Of a DNA stretch of 64,000 bases, positions 54,109-63,295 are shown piece after piece. The first letter of the stretch is position 1. Every line of letters starts with the position of its first letter. The stretch comes from Pelagibacteraceae bacterium AG-422-D23 (lineage in GTDB: Bacteria; Pseudomonadota; Alphaproteobacteria; Pelagibacterales; Pelagibacteraceae): contig QCMQ01000005.1 in the NCBI GenBank assembly GCA_003213615.1, forward strand, positions 1 to 64,000, written 5' to 3'. The position numbers and the translations under genes are program-made. The notes under the pieces were generated by a model, which was not told the origin of the DNA, did no database searches, and saw nothing but the letters and a program-made list of their open reading frames with translations.

Positions 54109-55587
54109 CTACGCCAAAGTTTTTTTAATTGCTAGTTTCCATCCTTGTAATAATTGATTTCTCAACGAATTCTTAATTTTTGGTGAAAAAGCTTTATCTT
54201 TTTGCCAAATATTTTTAATTTGATTTAATGATTTAAACTCACCAACTTGATATCCAGCAAAGAGCGCAACTCCTAATGCGGTAGTTTCCAATACTTTTGG
54301 TCTAATTACTTTTAAATTTATTGTGTCTGACAAGAATTGTGAAAACCAATTGTTTGCAACCATACCACCATCAATTTTTACTATTCTAGGTTTTAAACCG
54401 TCTTTATTCATAGCGTTAAAAAGATCATAACTTTGATAAGCAACTGACTCTACTGTTGCTCTTACTAAACTTTGCCAATTACTATCCCTAGTTAAACCTG
54501 TAATTAAACCTCTTGCATCTGGTCTCCAATAAGGTGCACCCATGCCACTAAAAGCGGGAACAACATAGATACCATCATTTATATTTGATGATCTTGCTAT
54601 TTTTTCTGTTTCTGGTGCTTTTTTTATCAATTTCATTTTATCTCTTAACCATTGTATGCCAGCGCCAGCTATGAAAATTGATCCCTCTAAAGCATAAGTA
54701 GTCTTATTATTCAATCGATAACATATTGTTGTTAACAATTTATTTTTGGAATTTATTTTCTTGGAGCCTGTATTCATAATTACAAAAGCCCCTGTTCCAT
54801 AAGTGCTTTTGATTGAACCTTTATCAAAACAAGTTTGACCAACCGCAGCAGCCTGTTGATCACCCAAAACAGCAGATATTGGTATCTCTTTTCCAATAAT
54901 TTTTTTATCAGTTTTGCCAAAGTCATCAGCTGAATTTTTTACTTCGGGTAGAATACTCTTTGGAATATTTAATTTTTTTAAAATCTCATGATCCCATTTA
55001 TTGTTATTAATATTAAACAACATTGTCCTACTTGCGTTTGTAGCTTCGGTTAAATGTTGTTTTCCTTTAGTTAATTTCCAAATTAAAAAAGTATCAACTG
55101 TCCCAAATAATAAATTGTTTGACTTTAATAATTTTTTAGACTGCTTAACATTATCTAGAATCCACCTTACTTTTGTTGCTGAAAAATAAGGATCAATAAA
55201 TAATCCTGTTTTCTTTCTAAAATCATTTTCATATTTTTTATTTTTAAGTTTTTTACAATATTCTTGAGTTCTTCGATCTTGCCAAACTATTGCATTATAA
55301 ATTGGCTTTCCTGTTTTTTTGTTCCATAAAATAGTTGTTTCTCTTTGATTTGTAATTCCAATACTAATAATATGGCCTCTGATTTTATTGGCCCTATTAA
55401 TAACATTCTTAAGTGCTTTAAGGGTTGTTGACCAAATCTCATTTGGATTATGTTCTACCCACCCATTTTTTGGGAAATATTGTTTAAATTCATACTGTGA
55501 AACAAATTCAATTTTTCCTTTGGTGTTAAAAAGTATTACTCTTGAAGAAGTAGTACCTTGATCAATAGAAATTATAAATTTTTTCAA
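54109..55587 (-). CDS. glpK: Glycerol kinase
   Basis: A 492-residue FGGY-family kinase of normal length. The N-terminal phosphate loop is DQGTTSSRVILF at residues 8-19, GWVEHNPNEIW near 42-52, and the GITNQRETTILWNKKTGKPIYNAIVWQDRR block near 73-102 fixes it as GlpK. YWRPDARGLITGLTRD near 343 and DGGMVANNWFSQFLSD near 398 complete it. It sits between gpsA and the ABC permease gene, with four bases between the permease stop and its own start. Glycerol is the substrate. Confidence 0.95.
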   Translation of the reverse strand: MKKFIISIDQGTTSSRVILFNTKGKIEFVSQYEFKQYFPKNGWVEHNPNEIWSTTLKALKNVINRANKIRGHIISIGITNQRETTILWNKKTGKPIYNAIVWQDRRTQEYCKKLKNKKYENDFRKKTGLFIDPYFSATKVRWILDNVKQSKKLLKSNNLLFGTVDTFLIWKLTKGKQHLTEATNASRTMLFNINNNKWDHEILKKLNIPKSILPEVKNSADDFGKTDKKIIGKEIPISAVLGDQQAAAVGQTCFDKGSIKSTYGTGAFVIMNTGSKKINSKNKLLTTICYRLNNKTTYALEGSIFIAGAGIQWLRDKMKLIKKAPETEKIARSSNINDGIYVVPAFSGMGAPYWRPDARGLITGLTRDSNWQSLVRATVESVAYQSYDLFNAMNKDGLKPRIVKIDGGMVANNWFSQFLSDTINLKVIRPKVLETTALGVALFAGYQVGEFKSLNQIKNIWQKDKAFSPKIKNSLRNQLLQGWKLAIKKTLA

Positions 55588-55591
55588 CGGA

Positions 55592-57745
55592 CTACGCTAT
55601 GCCTAAGTGTTTTTTTCTTTTTTCTACCCAAGTTCTAATCAAATTATCAAAAATCAATCCTATAAATGCAACACAGATACCGAGAGTTAAACCAATTCCT
55701 GCTCCATTTTTATCTGAAAGTGCTTTTAAAATGTATTGACCAAGATCTTCTGTTCCAATGAAGGCACCAATTATCACCATAAATAAAGCAAAAACTATTG
55801 TTTGATTCAAACCAAGCATCATGTGTGGAAATGCTAGTGGAAACTCAATTTTTGTTAATCTTTGAAGTTTATTTACACCAGACATTGTTGCGGCTTCATG
55901 TAAGCCCACAGGGACACTTCTTAAACCTTCAATTGTGTACCTTGTTGCGGGAATTGTTGCATAAACAATTACTGCAATTAATACAGAAGTATCTGTAATC
56001 CCAAAAAGCATCATTACTGGAATTAGATATACAAATGATGGGAATGTTTGAAATATATCACAAACACCTAGCATAAACGCTGCTGATTTTTTATTTTGAA
56101 AACATAATGTTCCAACTGTAAATCCTATTAAACAAGAAATAACTACTCCAAAAGTTGCCATATATAATGTAACTAGCGCTCTATCCCACCATGGACTTAG
56201 TGCTATAAATAAAGTCAAAGCAGCAACAACTAACGCTGAACGAATTCCTCCAATTAAATATCCCGCTCCAACTGCTAACACTAATGTAGCTACTGCAGGC
56301 ATTCTTAAATATAAAGCTCTCATCGGCTGAAGCACATCTTGAATTAACCATGTATTAAATGCTTTAATATACACGAAGAAAGTATCAAAAATCCAATCAA
56401 CTCCTTTATTCCAAAAATCTGCTGTTGATATTCCTTTATTATGTGGAATTTCAAACAAGTAATTAAAACTACCTTTGAAAATAAAAGTACCAACATATGC
56501 AAGAATTATTCCAATTACGAATGAAGCTGCAAAAAATATTACGTTTTTATTTCTTTGGAAAAATGTCAGATTACCAAAATAATCTGTTTGTTTATTTGCC
56601 CAAGCTAAAGACATTTTATCAAGAAGAATTGCAATTAAACTAATACACAATCCTGCTTCCAATGCTAATCCAATATTAAGTTGGTTCAAAGCTAATAATA
56701 AGTTAAATCCTAAACCTTTGGCACCAATGAAAGCAGATATGACTGCCATTGAAAAACAAACCATAATAACTTGGTTAACTCCAATTAAAATATCTCGTCT
56801 TGCTGTAGGAATTAATACCTTGAGCATTAGTTGCCAATTTGTACACCCACTCATTCGTCCTGCTTCAATAACTTCTGGAGGTATAGCTCTTAAACCCAAT
56901 ATTGTAAGTAATATCATTGGTGGAACTGCAACAACCATAGTAATAATTACAGCAGCATGATCTCCAACTCCAAAAAGAACAAGTGCTGGAACTAATACAG
57001 CGTATTGTGGCATAGTTTGCATCACTAAAAGAATTGGATACAAGGCTTTCTCAACGCGTTTACTTTTATAAGCAGCAATTCCTAGACCTAAACCAAAAAT
57101 AAATGATAGCGGAGCTGCAACAAGTATAAAAGAAAGAGTTTGCATTGAAGGTTTCCACTGACCAAATATAGAAATATAGATCATTGTTAACCCTGCAAAC
57201 AAAGCTAATCCTTTTCCACTTAATTTATAAGAAAGTATCGCTGCACCAGCTGCAACAATGGTCCAAGGCAAACCTGGTAACTCTAACCAAGGATAAGCAT
57301 CAATAAAATCCCAACTAGTGAATGCAACAATGGTTTCTAAGCCCCCCAATAAAATTTCTCTAATTAATTCAATTAAAAAAGTCATGAATGCAGTTAAATT
57401 TCTACTTATCTGTAAAAGTATTGGTCGAGTTTTAAACTCTTGAGTATCTTCATTCCAAAACTCCATTGGCATCCACTCATTCATTAAGAAAAATAAAGAA
57501 TCGTTTATCCAAATAGGCAGCCAACCGAGTAACGGGGGCAATCTCCAAAATACATCAAAAGCATAATACCTAACTTCTTTGCCTAGAAAAAAGTAAACAC
57601 TTTGGTTTGGATCTTTTACAAATTCTGCTTGTCCTCTTATAAATTTATAAGTTTCGGGAACATCAATAGCAAAACATAAAGCAAAAAATACAATTAACAA
57701 AAATAACCATTGAAATAATTTTGGATATTTTTTTAAATACTCCAT
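55592..57745 (-). CDS. Glycine betaine/TMAO-type ABC permease, fused two-domain
   Basis: A 717-residue permease with two ProW-like domains joined in one chain. The first EAA loop is EAGRMSGCTNWQLMLKVLIPTARRDILIG near residues 286-315, the second EAATMSGVNKLQRLTKIEFPLAFPHMMLG near 615-643. QTFPSFVYLIPVMMLFGITDT and MQTMPQYAVLVPALVLFGVGD are the matching pore segments. The fused layout occurs in alphaproteobacterial betaine and TMAO transporters (TmoW-like). The ATPase gene lies three bases upstream. Confidence 0.9.
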   Translation of the reverse strand: MEYLKKYPKLFQWLFLLIVFFALCFAIDVPETYKFIRGQAEFVKDPNQSVYFFLGKEVRYYAFDVFWRLPPLLGWLPIWINDSLFFLMNEWMPMEFWNEDTQEFKTRPILLQISRNLTAFMTFLIELIREILLGGLETIVAFTSWDFIDAYPWLELPGLPWTIVAAGAAILSYKLSGKGLALFAGLTMIYISIFGQWKPSMQTLSFILVAAPLSFIFGLGLGIAAYKSKRVEKALYPILLVMQTMPQYAVLVPALVLFGVGDHAAVIITMVVAVPPMILLTILGLRAIPPEVIEAGRMSGCTNWQLMLKVLIPTARRDILIGVNQVIMVCFSMAVISAFIGAKGLGFNLLLALNQLNIGLALEAGLCISLIAILLDKMSLAWANKQTDYFGNLTFFQRNKNVIFFAASFVIGIILAYVGTFIFKGSFNYLFEIPHNKGISTADFWNKGVDWIFDTFFVYIKAFNTWLIQDVLQPMRALYLRMPAVATLVLAVGAGYLIGGIRSALVVAALTLFIALSPWWDRALVTLYMATFGVVISCLIGFTVGTLCFQNKKSAAFMLGVCDIFQTFPSFVYLIPVMMLFGITDTSVLIAVIVYATIPATRYTIEGLRSVPVGLHEAATMSGVNKLQRLTKIEFPLAFPHMMLGLNQTIVFALFMVIIGAFIGTEDLGQYILKALSDKNGAGIGLTLGICVAFIGLIFDNLIRTWVEKRKKHLGIA

Positions 57746-57748
57746 GTT

Positions 57749-58780
57749 TTAACTACCGTTTTTTCTTCCTCCAAAAACTGTATCTATTATTTTTGAAGGT
57801 TTAATTGATCCTACAATATTATTTTCAGAATCAACTACTGCTACTATTTTTTCTTGAGTAAGTATTTTTTCTGCAACATTTTCTATAATTTCATCTTTTG
57901 ATACTTTTAAATCTCCTAAATTATCTTTACTTGAAGCATCCATTACATCCTCAATAATCAAAACTTTCTCTCTCGGTACTTCTTCAGTAAACTTTCTTAC
58001 ATATTCAGTTGCTGGATTTAGTACAATATTTGCGGGTGTATCTAATTGTTCAATTATACCATCTTTCATAATTGCTATACGATCAGCTAACTTTAACGCC
58101 TCATCAAAATCATGAGTAATGAACATTATTGTTTTCTGTAATTTTTCCTGAAGTCTTAAAAACTCATCTTGCATTTCTTTTCTAATCAATGGATCTAATG
58201 CAGAAAAAGGTTCATCCAAAAACCATATATCTGGTTCCACTGCTAATGATCTTGCAATTCCTACTCTTTGTTGTTGTCCGCCAGAAAGTTCTCGAGGAAA
58301 ATAGTTTTCTCTTCCATCAAGCCCAACTAATTTTACCATCTCCATTGCTCTATTAATACTTTCTTCAGTCTTGGTACCTTTAATCTGTAGAGGAAAAGCA
58401 ATATTTTCAACAACAGTTTTATGAGGTAGTAGAGCAAAACTTTGAAATACCATTCCCATTTTACTTCTTCTAAGTTCAATTAATTCTTTATTGTTTAATT
58501 CAAGTAAATCTTGACCTTCTATGAAAATTTTTCCACCTGTTGCATCTGTTAGTCTTGATATACATCTCAGTAATGTAGATTTACCCGAACCAGATAATCC
58601 CATCACTACTAACATTTCTCCTTTGGCAACTTCAAAAGAAGCGTTATTAACTCCTACTATACATCCTTTTTCTTGAAAGGTTTTTGCATCTACGTTGCCA
58701 TTAGATTCTTCAAGCATCTTTTTGGCATTTTCTCCAAAAATTTTATAAACCGACTCGCATTTGATTACAGTCTCAGACAT
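57749..58780 (-). CDS. Glycine betaine/TMAO-type ABC ATP-binding protein
   Basis: A 343-residue ProV/OpuAA-type ATPase. Walker A is GLSGSGKST near residue 57, the signature is LSGGQQQR near 165, Walker B is IWFLDEPFSALDP near 185-197, and MFITHDFDEAL near 219 is the H-loop. The C-terminal 80 residues form a CBS-like regulatory part (VVDSENNIVGSIKPS). It belongs with the fused permease. It could also serve the orphan permease at 30647; that is inference. Confidence 0.92.
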   Translation of the reverse strand: MSETVIKCESVYKIFGENAKKMLEESNGNVDAKTFQEKGCIVGVNNASFEVAKGEMLVVMGLSGSGKSTLLRCISRLTDATGGKIFIEGQDLLELNNKELIELRRSKMGMVFQSFALLPHKTVVENIAFPLQIKGTKTEESINRAMEMVKLVGLDGRENYFPRELSGGQQQRVGIARSLAVEPDIWFLDEPFSALDPLIRKEMQDEFLRLQEKLQKTIMFITHDFDEALKLADRIAIMKDGIIEQLDTPANIVLNPATEYVRKFTEEVPREKVLIIEDVMDASSKDNLGDLKVSKDEIIENVAEKILTQEKIVAVVDSENNIVGSIKPSKIIDTVFGGRKNGS

Positions 58781-58845
58781 AAATTGTTTTAAAGTTATAT
58801 TAAATTCTATAAAATTAAAATGTTAATAATTGTTGCCTTTCCTCA

Positions 58846-59397
58846 TTAAAAATTTTTAATAAAATAAACTCTCGTATCAATTCCAGTACTTAAAAAACTT
58901 AAAGCCTCTCCACTTATAGTAATACTTTCATCAACACCTACATTATTTCCACTAACCGTAAAACCTGCAAAACATTTACCTTTTTCTTGATCCCACTCTA
59001 CAAAAGTTTCATCAATTTTATTTCCATTAATTGTATAAAGCTCATGTGCTCTAAAATTTAAGAAATTAGCTCCCATTATTGCTCTTTGAGGAATTAGCTT
59101 TGTAGCTTTACAAACCTGCTCATATACTTCATCTGTTAATTTATAGTGATCAGTTCCATCAAATGAGACCAATATTCCAGAGGGTAGTTTAGATATTAAC
59201 TCACTTAGTTTTTTTTCTTCAGCAATTCTTTCTTCTTCTAACTTCATTCTTTTTACTAAATCATCACCTTGTCCAAAAATTCCATTTAAAATACTAAAAG
59301 ATAAAATTACTATTAGAGTAATAAATATAAGACCAATAAATTGTCTTAAAGACTCAGGTAAATCTTTTATTTTATTAATATAATTTTCTTTAGACAT
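58846..59397 (-). CDS. Hypothetical membrane-anchored protein
   Basis: A 183-residue protein with one hydrophobic segment (FIGLIFITLIVILSFSILNG, residues 21-40) and a coiled, Glu/Lys-rich linker before a C-terminal domain outside the membrane. I know no family. Its ATG overlaps the MORN-repeat gene's stop by one base (TAATG at 59397), so the two envelope proteins are made together between the transporter ATPase and its binding protein. Function unknown. Confidence 0.65.
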   Translation of the reverse strand: MSKENYINKIKDLPESLRQFIGLIFITLIVILSFSILNGIFGQGDDLVKRMKLEEERIAEEKKLSELISKLPSGILVSFDGTDHYKLTDEVYEQVCKATKLIPQRAIMGANFLNFRAHELYTINGNKIDETFVEWDQEKGKCFAGFTVSGNNVGVDESITISGEALSFLSTGIDTRVYFIKNF

Positions 59398-59774
59398 TAT
59401 TCTTGTAACTTACCGTTCTTCCAAATACCTGTTTTTTGTTTTCCATCTGCCCAAGTAAATGTTCCTTGACCATTCATAAAACCGTTCGCCCACTCTCCTT
59501 CATAAGTGGAGCCATCAGGAAATGTTAATGTTCCAATTCCGCTCCAAACACTATTTTTAAATTCTCCTTTATAAATATATCCATTTGGCCAAGTCTCTAC
59601 ACCTTGTCCTTCTTTTTTTGTTGAAACCCACTCCCCTTCATAAGTGGTTTTATCAGTGTAAACCCACTTGCCGTAGCCATTATCACAATTACCCTCTTTG
59701 CAGCCTGTGCTACGTGCAAATGCAGAAGAGCTTATTAAAAAGCTTAATAATATAAAAAGTACAAATTTTTTCAT
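59397..59774 (-). CDS. MORN-repeat secreted protein
   Basis: A 125-residue protein with signal peptide (residues 1-20, ending AFA) and about three MORN repeats: TTYEGEWVSTKKEGQGVE, YIYKGEFKNSVWSGIGTL and STYEGEWANGFMNGQGTF. MORN motifs often form a surface for contact with membranes or proteins. It lies just after the terminator that follows the binding-protein gene, so it may need its own promoter or read-through. Role in amine uptake is unknown. Confidence 0.8.
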   Translation of the reverse strand: MKKFVLFILLSFLISSSAFARSTGCKEGNCDNGYGKWVYTDKTTYEGEWVSTKKEGQGVETWPNGYIYKGEFKNSVWSGIGTLTFPDGSTYEGEWANGFMNGQGTFTWADGKQKTGIWKNGKLQE

Positions 59775-59800
59775 GAATTTATTTTACACAAAATCATATA

Positions 59801-59837
59801 AAAAAAAATCCCCCCCAACAAAGTTGGGGGAGATTTT
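59801..59837 (-). terminator. Rho-independent terminator after the TMAO/betaine binding-protein gene
   Basis: On the minus strand GTTGGGGG follows CCCCCAAC around a three-base loop (59812-59819 with 59823-59830 on the plus strand), with an eight-base stem and a T-run of eight or more. This is the clearest terminator in the window. It would make the binding protein far more abundant than the permease genes downstream. Confidence 0.92.
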
Positions 59838-59858
59838 AAATTTATATTATGTTTAACC

Positions 59859-60809
59859 TTAATGATCGTGTGTGAATTCTTCCCACACTTTCTTATTATC
59901 AGCTAACCATTTTTTAGCAGCATCCTCGTGAGTCATTTTGTCAATATCAACTAAAGCGGCCATTGCACCAATTTGACTTGTAGAGAAAGACATTTTTTTG
60001 AATGCTTTTGCTGCATCAGGATGAGTTTTTGGAAAATCTTCATGAACTGCTTTTTTCAAGTATCCATCTGGAGATCCACATTTTCCATCACCACCATCTT
60101 CTGGTCTGCAACCAGCAGTATATGGAGGGAAATCAATAAATGTGAAACCAGCACCATCTGTAAAGTTAGGCGTCCAGTTGAAGATGATTGTTCCTCTTCC
60201 TTCTTTTTCAGCTGCTGCTAATTCTGCCCAAAGTGCATCAGCACTTCCAGCAAATTTAACCCACCATAAATCACCTAAACCTAGTGCATCAACCCTTTGT
60301 GGAATTAAGTCACCATGCCAAGTTTGTGGACCTTCCAACATTCTTCCTTTTCCATCTGGTGAATCAGGTGTTGTAAAGTTTTTAGCACAATCTGGATTTT
60401 TTAAAGCTGTCCAGTCTGGTAAACCTGGGCATAATCCTTTTTCAGCAACCCAGTTTGGATATCCCATATCCTCAAGAGTTCTTGCTTCATGATCACCCCA
60501 ATCTAATAAACCACCTTTATCTAAAGCAGTAGTAAAAGATTTACCAAATGCAGATTCCCATACCTCGTGAGATATAGTTACATCTCCAATTCTAATTGAC
60601 TCATAAACTGCTTGTGAGTCAGCGTTAACGTATTTAACGTTATTACCCATACTTTCGAAAATTCCACCAATAACGTAAGCCATTACAATTTGACTTGACC
60701 AGTTATGAGTTGGGATCACGATAGGCTTTTTGCTATCAGCGTTAGAAATTCCTGCAAAACTTACAACAGAAATCACTAGAGCAGATAGTAATGATATTAT
60801 TTTTTTCAT
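59859..60809 (-). CDS. Periplasmic glycine betaine/TMAO-type binding protein
   Basis: A 316-residue ProX/OpuAC-type binding protein. The signal peptide is MKKIISLLSALVISVVSF with cleavage near SNA. The mature part has PTHNWSSQIVMAYVIGGI, VWESAFGKSFTTALDKGG, DLWWVKFAG near residue 180, and FNWTPNFTDGAGFTFIDFPPY near 211, with Trp residues suited to bind methylated ammonium groups. It is divergent from tdm with a 141-bp spacer holding a long palindrome, so TMAO is a plausible ligand. Glycine betaine or choline are alternatives. Confidence 0.85.
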   Translation of the reverse strand: MKKIISLLSALVISVVSFAGISNADSKKPIVIPTHNWSSQIVMAYVIGGIFESMGNNVKYVNADSQAVYESIRIGDVTISHEVWESAFGKSFTTALDKGGLLDWGDHEARTLEDMGYPNWVAEKGLCPGLPDWTALKNPDCAKNFTTPDSPDGKGRMLEGPQTWHGDLIPQRVDALGLGDLWWVKFAGSADALWAELAAAEKEGRGTIIFNWTPNFTDGAGFTFIDFPPYTAGCRPEDGGDGKCGSPDGYLKKAVHEDFPKTHPDAAKAFKKMSFSTSQIGAMAALVDIDKMTHEDAAKKWLADNKKVWEEFTHDH

Positions 60810-60819
60810 GTATACCCCT

Positions 60820-60841
60820 CTATTAATATTAATATTAATAG
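60820..60841. promoter_or_regulatory. 22-bp perfect palindrome in the binding protein/tdm spacer
   Basis: The spacer 60810-60950 holds a perfect 22-base palindrome made of repeated TATTAA units, from C60820 to G60841. It lies 10 bases before the binding-protein ATG, overlapping its ribosome binding region. It could be an operator for the divergent pair or a hairpin in the leader. In AT-rich DNA such repeats also occur by chance, so support is moderate. Confidence 0.4.
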
Positions 60842-60950
60842 TCTATGACAAAAAGAACATGTAGGTAAAGGATAATTAGTTCTAAAAAATATATATATAT
60901 TTAAACAATAAAAATGGTGATAATCTAAGCAACAATAATAAATTTTAAAA

Positions 60951-63290
60951 ATGTTAGGAACAAGTAAAGAAATTAAATATCCTGGTTTAAATGTTTTGCC
61001 ACCTGGGGTTGAAAGACACATTGTCAATGGTGGGGGTCTAACTGGTTTTCAAATTTTTCCTGATGATGAAATAGAAATAATCAATAATGAAGGTAATCAA
61101 ATATGTGAGATTATTTGTTTTGATAAAGATGGAAATTCAGATGTTGGAATATTAAATCTTAACTCAAATAATGAAAAAAACTTCATTAGAAATATTCTTA
61201 GTGGCAATGATGAAACAATTTTAGCTACCAACTATCAACTAAAAAAAAGAAATTTAAAAATTTCTAATTCAAAATCTTCAATTATATTTGATTTAGACAC
61301 AAAGCCTGGTGAAAAAATTAAATTAAAGTCAAAGGATAAATGTTACACAATATTTTCTGCTCCTGGCGAAGATATGGATGTTACAAAACAAAATCCACCA
61401 ACTGATTTAACCATATTCGTTAAAAGAGCTAAAATTGTTAATGATAAGGAATTAAACGTAATTCCTGATCCTGTTTTCGAACCTGCATATGAAGAAAATA
61501 TAAATAAAGAAAGTTGTATATCTTATGAGGTTAAGGAAGGAGATTATATTCAAGTAATAAGTCCAACTGGCAGACAATGTTCTGACTTTGTGGCATTCGA
61601 TACAAAAAAATTAGAAAAAGGAATAGAAAAGGGATTAGACTGGCAAACTACAAGAACATTCATGGGTAATACTTTCCCAGGACCAGGTTTGTTCTCTAAA
61701 TTTTATGACACAGACCATGAGCCACTTGTTGAAGTAATAAGAGATACTGTTGGAAAACACGACACTTTTAATCTTGCATGTACTTCAAAGTATTATGAAG
61801 ACTCAGGATACTTTGGTCATCCAAACTGTTCAGATAATTTAACTGAAAGTATGTCGAAATACGGTGTTCAGAAACAAAAAGGTTGGCATGCAATTAATTT
61901 GTTTTTTAACACTTCTGCTGGTGGATTAAACTCTGTTATTTCTGATGAATCTTATTCAAGACCTGGTGATTATGTAATGTTTAAGGCTTTAAAAGATTTA
62001 ACAATAGGAACAACAGCATGTCCAAGTGATATAGATCCTTGTAATTCATGGAATCCTACAAATATTTTTGTTAGAACTTATGACAAAAATAAAGAATTTA
62101 GAAAGTCATTTGGTTTTAGAATGAAAACAGACTCTGAAAATAAACTTACTAGAAATTCCGGCTTTTATGAAAGAACTTCAAAATTAACTAGAAACTTTGT
62201 TGATGCTAGAGGATTTTGGCTTCCAAACGACTACACCAAACATGGTTTAGTTAACGAATACAATGCTTGCAGAAATGATGCTGTATTAATTGATCTATCA
62301 TCGCTTAGAAAATTTGAAATAATTGGTCCTGATGCTGAAGAGTTAATGAACTACACTCTTACAAGGAATATAAAAAAGCTTTCTGTTGGACAGGTTGTGT
62401 ATTCTGCAATGTGTTACGAAAATGGAATGATGTTCGATGACGGAACTCTTTTAAGATTAAGTGAAACAGGTTTTAGATGGATATGTGGAGACGAGTATGG
62501 TGGAGAATGGCTAAAAGAAATTGCAAAGAAAAAGAATTTTAATGCTATTGTTAAAAACTCTACTGACCAAATAAGCAATGTATCATTACAAGGTCCTAAA
62601 AGTAGAGAAATTCTAAAAAAAATTATCTTTACACCGCCTACACAACCTTCGATAGATGAGTTGGGCTGGTTCAGATTTACAATTTGCAGAATAGAAGAAC
62701 TTCAAGGTATCCCATTAATTGTTTCTAGAACAGGTTATACTGGTGAATTAGGTTATGAAGTTTGGTGTCATCCAAAACATGCTCCTGAAGTTTGGGATAA
62801 ATTGATGGAAGCAGGTAAAGATGATGGATTGATACCAGCTGGGTTTGCTGCATTAGACAAACTAAGAATTGAGGCAGGTTTAATTCTATTTGGCGCTGAG
62901 TTTGATGGAGAGCAAGATCCTTTTGAAGCCGGGATTGGTTTTGCTGTTCCATTGAAAACAAAAGAAGAAGATTTTATTGGTAAAGAGGAATTAATTAAAA
63001 GAAAAGCTAACCCTCAAAAGAAATTGGTAGGATTAGAACTTAATGGAAAAGAAATAGCAGGCCACGGAGACTGTGTTCATATTGGAAGATCACAAGTTGG
63101 TATAGTTACAAGCGGATGCCTGTCCTCTACTTTGAATAAAAATATTGCTCTTTGCAGAATAGATGTCCAATACTCAGAAATCGGTACTGAAGTTGAAATA
63201 GGTAAAATCGATGGTCATCAAAAAAGGATCGGTGCTAAAGTTGTTGGTTTTCCATTCTACGATCCAACTAAATCTAGAGTTAGGGCTTAA
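60951..63290 (+). CDS. tdm: Trimethylamine N-oxide demethylase (DUF1989 plus GcvT)
   Basis: A 779-residue two-domain enzyme. Residues about 1-390 are a DUF1989 part with cysteines at 277 (LACTSK), 293 (HPNC) and 357 (TTACPSD), the set expected for the zinc site of Tdm. Residues about 415-779 are a GcvT folate domain with SLQGPKSREIL and SRTGYTGELGYEVW. Tdm splits TMAO to dimethylamine and formaldehyde, and the GcvT part can catch the formaldehyde on THF. It is divergent from the TMAO/betaine binding-protein gene and follows biologically from Tmm at 51803. Assignment rests on domain order and cysteines. Confidence 0.9.
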   Translation: MLGTSKEIKYPGLNVLPPGVERHIVNGGGLTGFQIFPDDEIEIINNEGNQICEIICFDKDGNSDVGILNLNSNNEKNFIRNILSGNDETILATNYQLKKRNLKISNSKSSIIFDLDTKPGEKIKLKSKDKCYTIFSAPGEDMDVTKQNPPTDLTIFVKRAKIVNDKELNVIPDPVFEPAYEENINKESCISYEVKEGDYIQVISPTGRQCSDFVAFDTKKLEKGIEKGLDWQTTRTFMGNTFPGPGLFSKFYDTDHEPLVEVIRDTVGKHDTFNLACTSKYYEDSGYFGHPNCSDNLTESMSKYGVQKQKGWHAINLFFNTSAGGLNSVISDESYSRPGDYVMFKALKDLTIGTTACPSDIDPCNSWNPTNIFVRTYDKNKEFRKSFGFRMKTDSENKLTRNSGFYERTSKLTRNFVDARGFWLPNDYTKHGLVNEYNACRNDAVLIDLSSLRKFEIIGPDAEELMNYTLTRNIKKLSVGQVVYSAMCYENGMMFDDGTLLRLSETGFRWICGDEYGGEWLKEIAKKKNFNAIVKNSTDQISNVSLQGPKSREILKKIIFTPPTQPSIDELGWFRFTICRIEELQGIPLIVSRTGYTGELGYEVWCHPKHAPEVWDKLMEAGKDDGLIPAGFAALDKLRIEAGLILFGAEFDGEQDPFEAGIGFAVPLKTKEEDFIGKEELIKRKANPQKKLVGLELNGKEIAGHGDCVHIGRSQVGIVTSGCLSSTLNKNIALCRIDVQYSEIGTEVEIGKIDGHQKRIGAKVVGFPFYDPTKSRVRA

Positions 63291-63295
63291 GATAA

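Noticed and set aside
60142-60492. 116-residue plus-strand open frame opposite the binding-protein gene
   Set aside because: It lies wholly within the well-supported binding-protein gene on the other strand and shows no family signature.
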